Source: Rhodoferax sp. PAMC 29310 (lineage in GTDB: Bacteria; Pseudomonadota; Gammaproteobacteria; Burkholderiales; Burkholderiaceae_C). Taken from it: 64,000 nt of DNA. Shown here in pieces: positions 63,577 through 64,000 of this stretch. The DNA lies in assembly GCF_017948265.1 (NCBI RefSeq), contig NZ_CP072852.1, forward strand, positions 3,782,001 through 3,846,000. The letters are read 5' to 3'. The first letter of the stretch is position 1. Every line of letters starts with the position of its first letter. Both the position numbers and the translations under genes were made by a program. The notes beneath the pieces are model-generated. The model saw only the letters and a list, made by a program, of their open reading frames with translations, searched no databases and was not told the DNA's origin.

Positions 63577-64000
63577 ATGTTGGCTCCTTTTGATTTATTG
63601 GCCCTGGGTGCGGCCGCATGCTGGGCGGTGGGCAGCATCATGTCGGTCACCCCGGCGCGCCATTTGGGGGCGTTTGCTTTTTCACGCTGGCGCATGTTGA
63701 TGGTGGCGGTCATGTTGTGGTCGGTGTCGCTGCTGAGCGGTGGCTGGCGTTCGCTGGACAACGAGATATGGGGCGTGATGGCCATCAGTGGCCTGATTGG
63801 CATTTTTGTAGGCGACACCGCCTTGTTTGCCGCCATGAACCGGCTCGGCCCCCGACGTGCCGGGGTGCTGTTTGCCACGCACGCGGTGTTCAGCGCTTTG
63901 CTCGGCATCTGGTTGCTGAATGAACACATGAGCCCGCAAGCCGCCTGGGGCGCCGCCTTGACGGTGATTGGTGTCATGGCCGCCATTGTGCTGGGCCGGC
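63577..64000 (+). CDS. EamA/DMT-family transporter (partial, 3' end outside window)
   Basis: At least 141 residues starting MLAPFDLLALGAAACWAVGS, running off the end. Four or five transmembrane segments are visible and the first EamA repeat ends around HAVFSALLGIWLLNEHMSPQ, with the repeat-typical NE-H motif. DMT transporters export amino acids or metabolites. It begins 15 bp after the creatininase-family stop and is likely cotranscribed with it. Confidence 0.88.
   Translation, partial: MLAPFDLLALGAAACWAVGSIMSVTPARHLGAFAFSRWRMLMVAVMLWSVSLLSGGWRSLDNEIWGVMAISGLIGIFVGDTALFAAMNRLGPRRAGVLFATHAVFSALLGIWLLNEHMSPQAAWGAALTVIGVMAAIVLGR

Overview
The window is chromosomal DNA of a Gram-negative bacterium, most probably a betaproteobacterium of the Comamonadaceae (Rhodoferax/Polaromonas-like). 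That placement is inferred from the rplJ-rplL-rpoB-rpoC order with 1370- and 1405-residue RNA polymerase subunits, an NtrY/NtrX-like pair behind a DUF4390 gene, an OMPLA phospholipase, and short dispersed palindromes that look like a family I recall from this group. No database search was possible.

Layout. 1-9320: end of rplJ, then rplL, rpoB and rpoC, closed by a strong terminator. 9356-14279: rsmB, a DUF4390 secreted protein, and an NtrY-like sensor kinase with a response regulator that lacks the AAA+ domain, probably one operon. 14326-14533: tRNA-Phe(GAA) and tRNA-Gly(GCC). 14719-23643: a large DUF748/AsmA-like protein, a small conserved protein, phospholipase A1 overlapping a small secreted protein, a Rep-type helicase, an AEC transporter and an unrecognised protein. 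23805-28714: two tandem catalase-peroxidase genes on the minus strand. The downstream copy keeps its frame but has four in-frame nonsense codons; the upstream copy is intact. A Crp/Fnr-type HTH relic lies between them. 28935-29972: an IS630-type transposase interrupted by one amber codon. 30113-31459: an LRR-protein kinase fusion. 31672-35524: a complete osmoprotectant (YehZYXW/OsmF-type) ABC operon. 35751-39338: pirin, an IS481-type transposase, an AT-rich orphan gene, and a non-coding stretch full of repeats.

39339-46011: housekeeping genes on the minus strand: priA, hemE translationally coupled to a CoA-binding protein, a DsbD/ScsB-like thiol reductase and a DUF167 protein. 46385-50611: a secreted acidic-repeat protein, a phasin/histone-H1-like protein with two tandem sigma-54-like promoter motifs, a truncated second DUF167 copy, a diguanylate cyclase and a DUF1499 lipoprotein. 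51004-52955: a B12-binding radical SAM protein overlapping a PhnA/YjdM-like gene.

53048-62591 is the most coherent accessory system: a LacI-family regulator diverges from glucarate dehydratase, a four-gene sugar ABC importer and a cytoplasmic GH31 glycosidase. Two near-identical operator-like sites, one ending just before the glucarate dehydratase start codon, suggest one regulator controls the cluster. The likely role is import and cleavage of a glycoside feeding glucarate catabolism. The window ends with a creatininase-family hydrolase and the start of an EamA transporter.

Recurrent oddities are nonsense mutations in otherwise intact frames (katG, IS630, second DUF167 gene) and repeats: a 133-bp pair about 7 kb apart, an inverted C/T-rich motif, and short palindromes, one of them inside the DsbD coding sequence.
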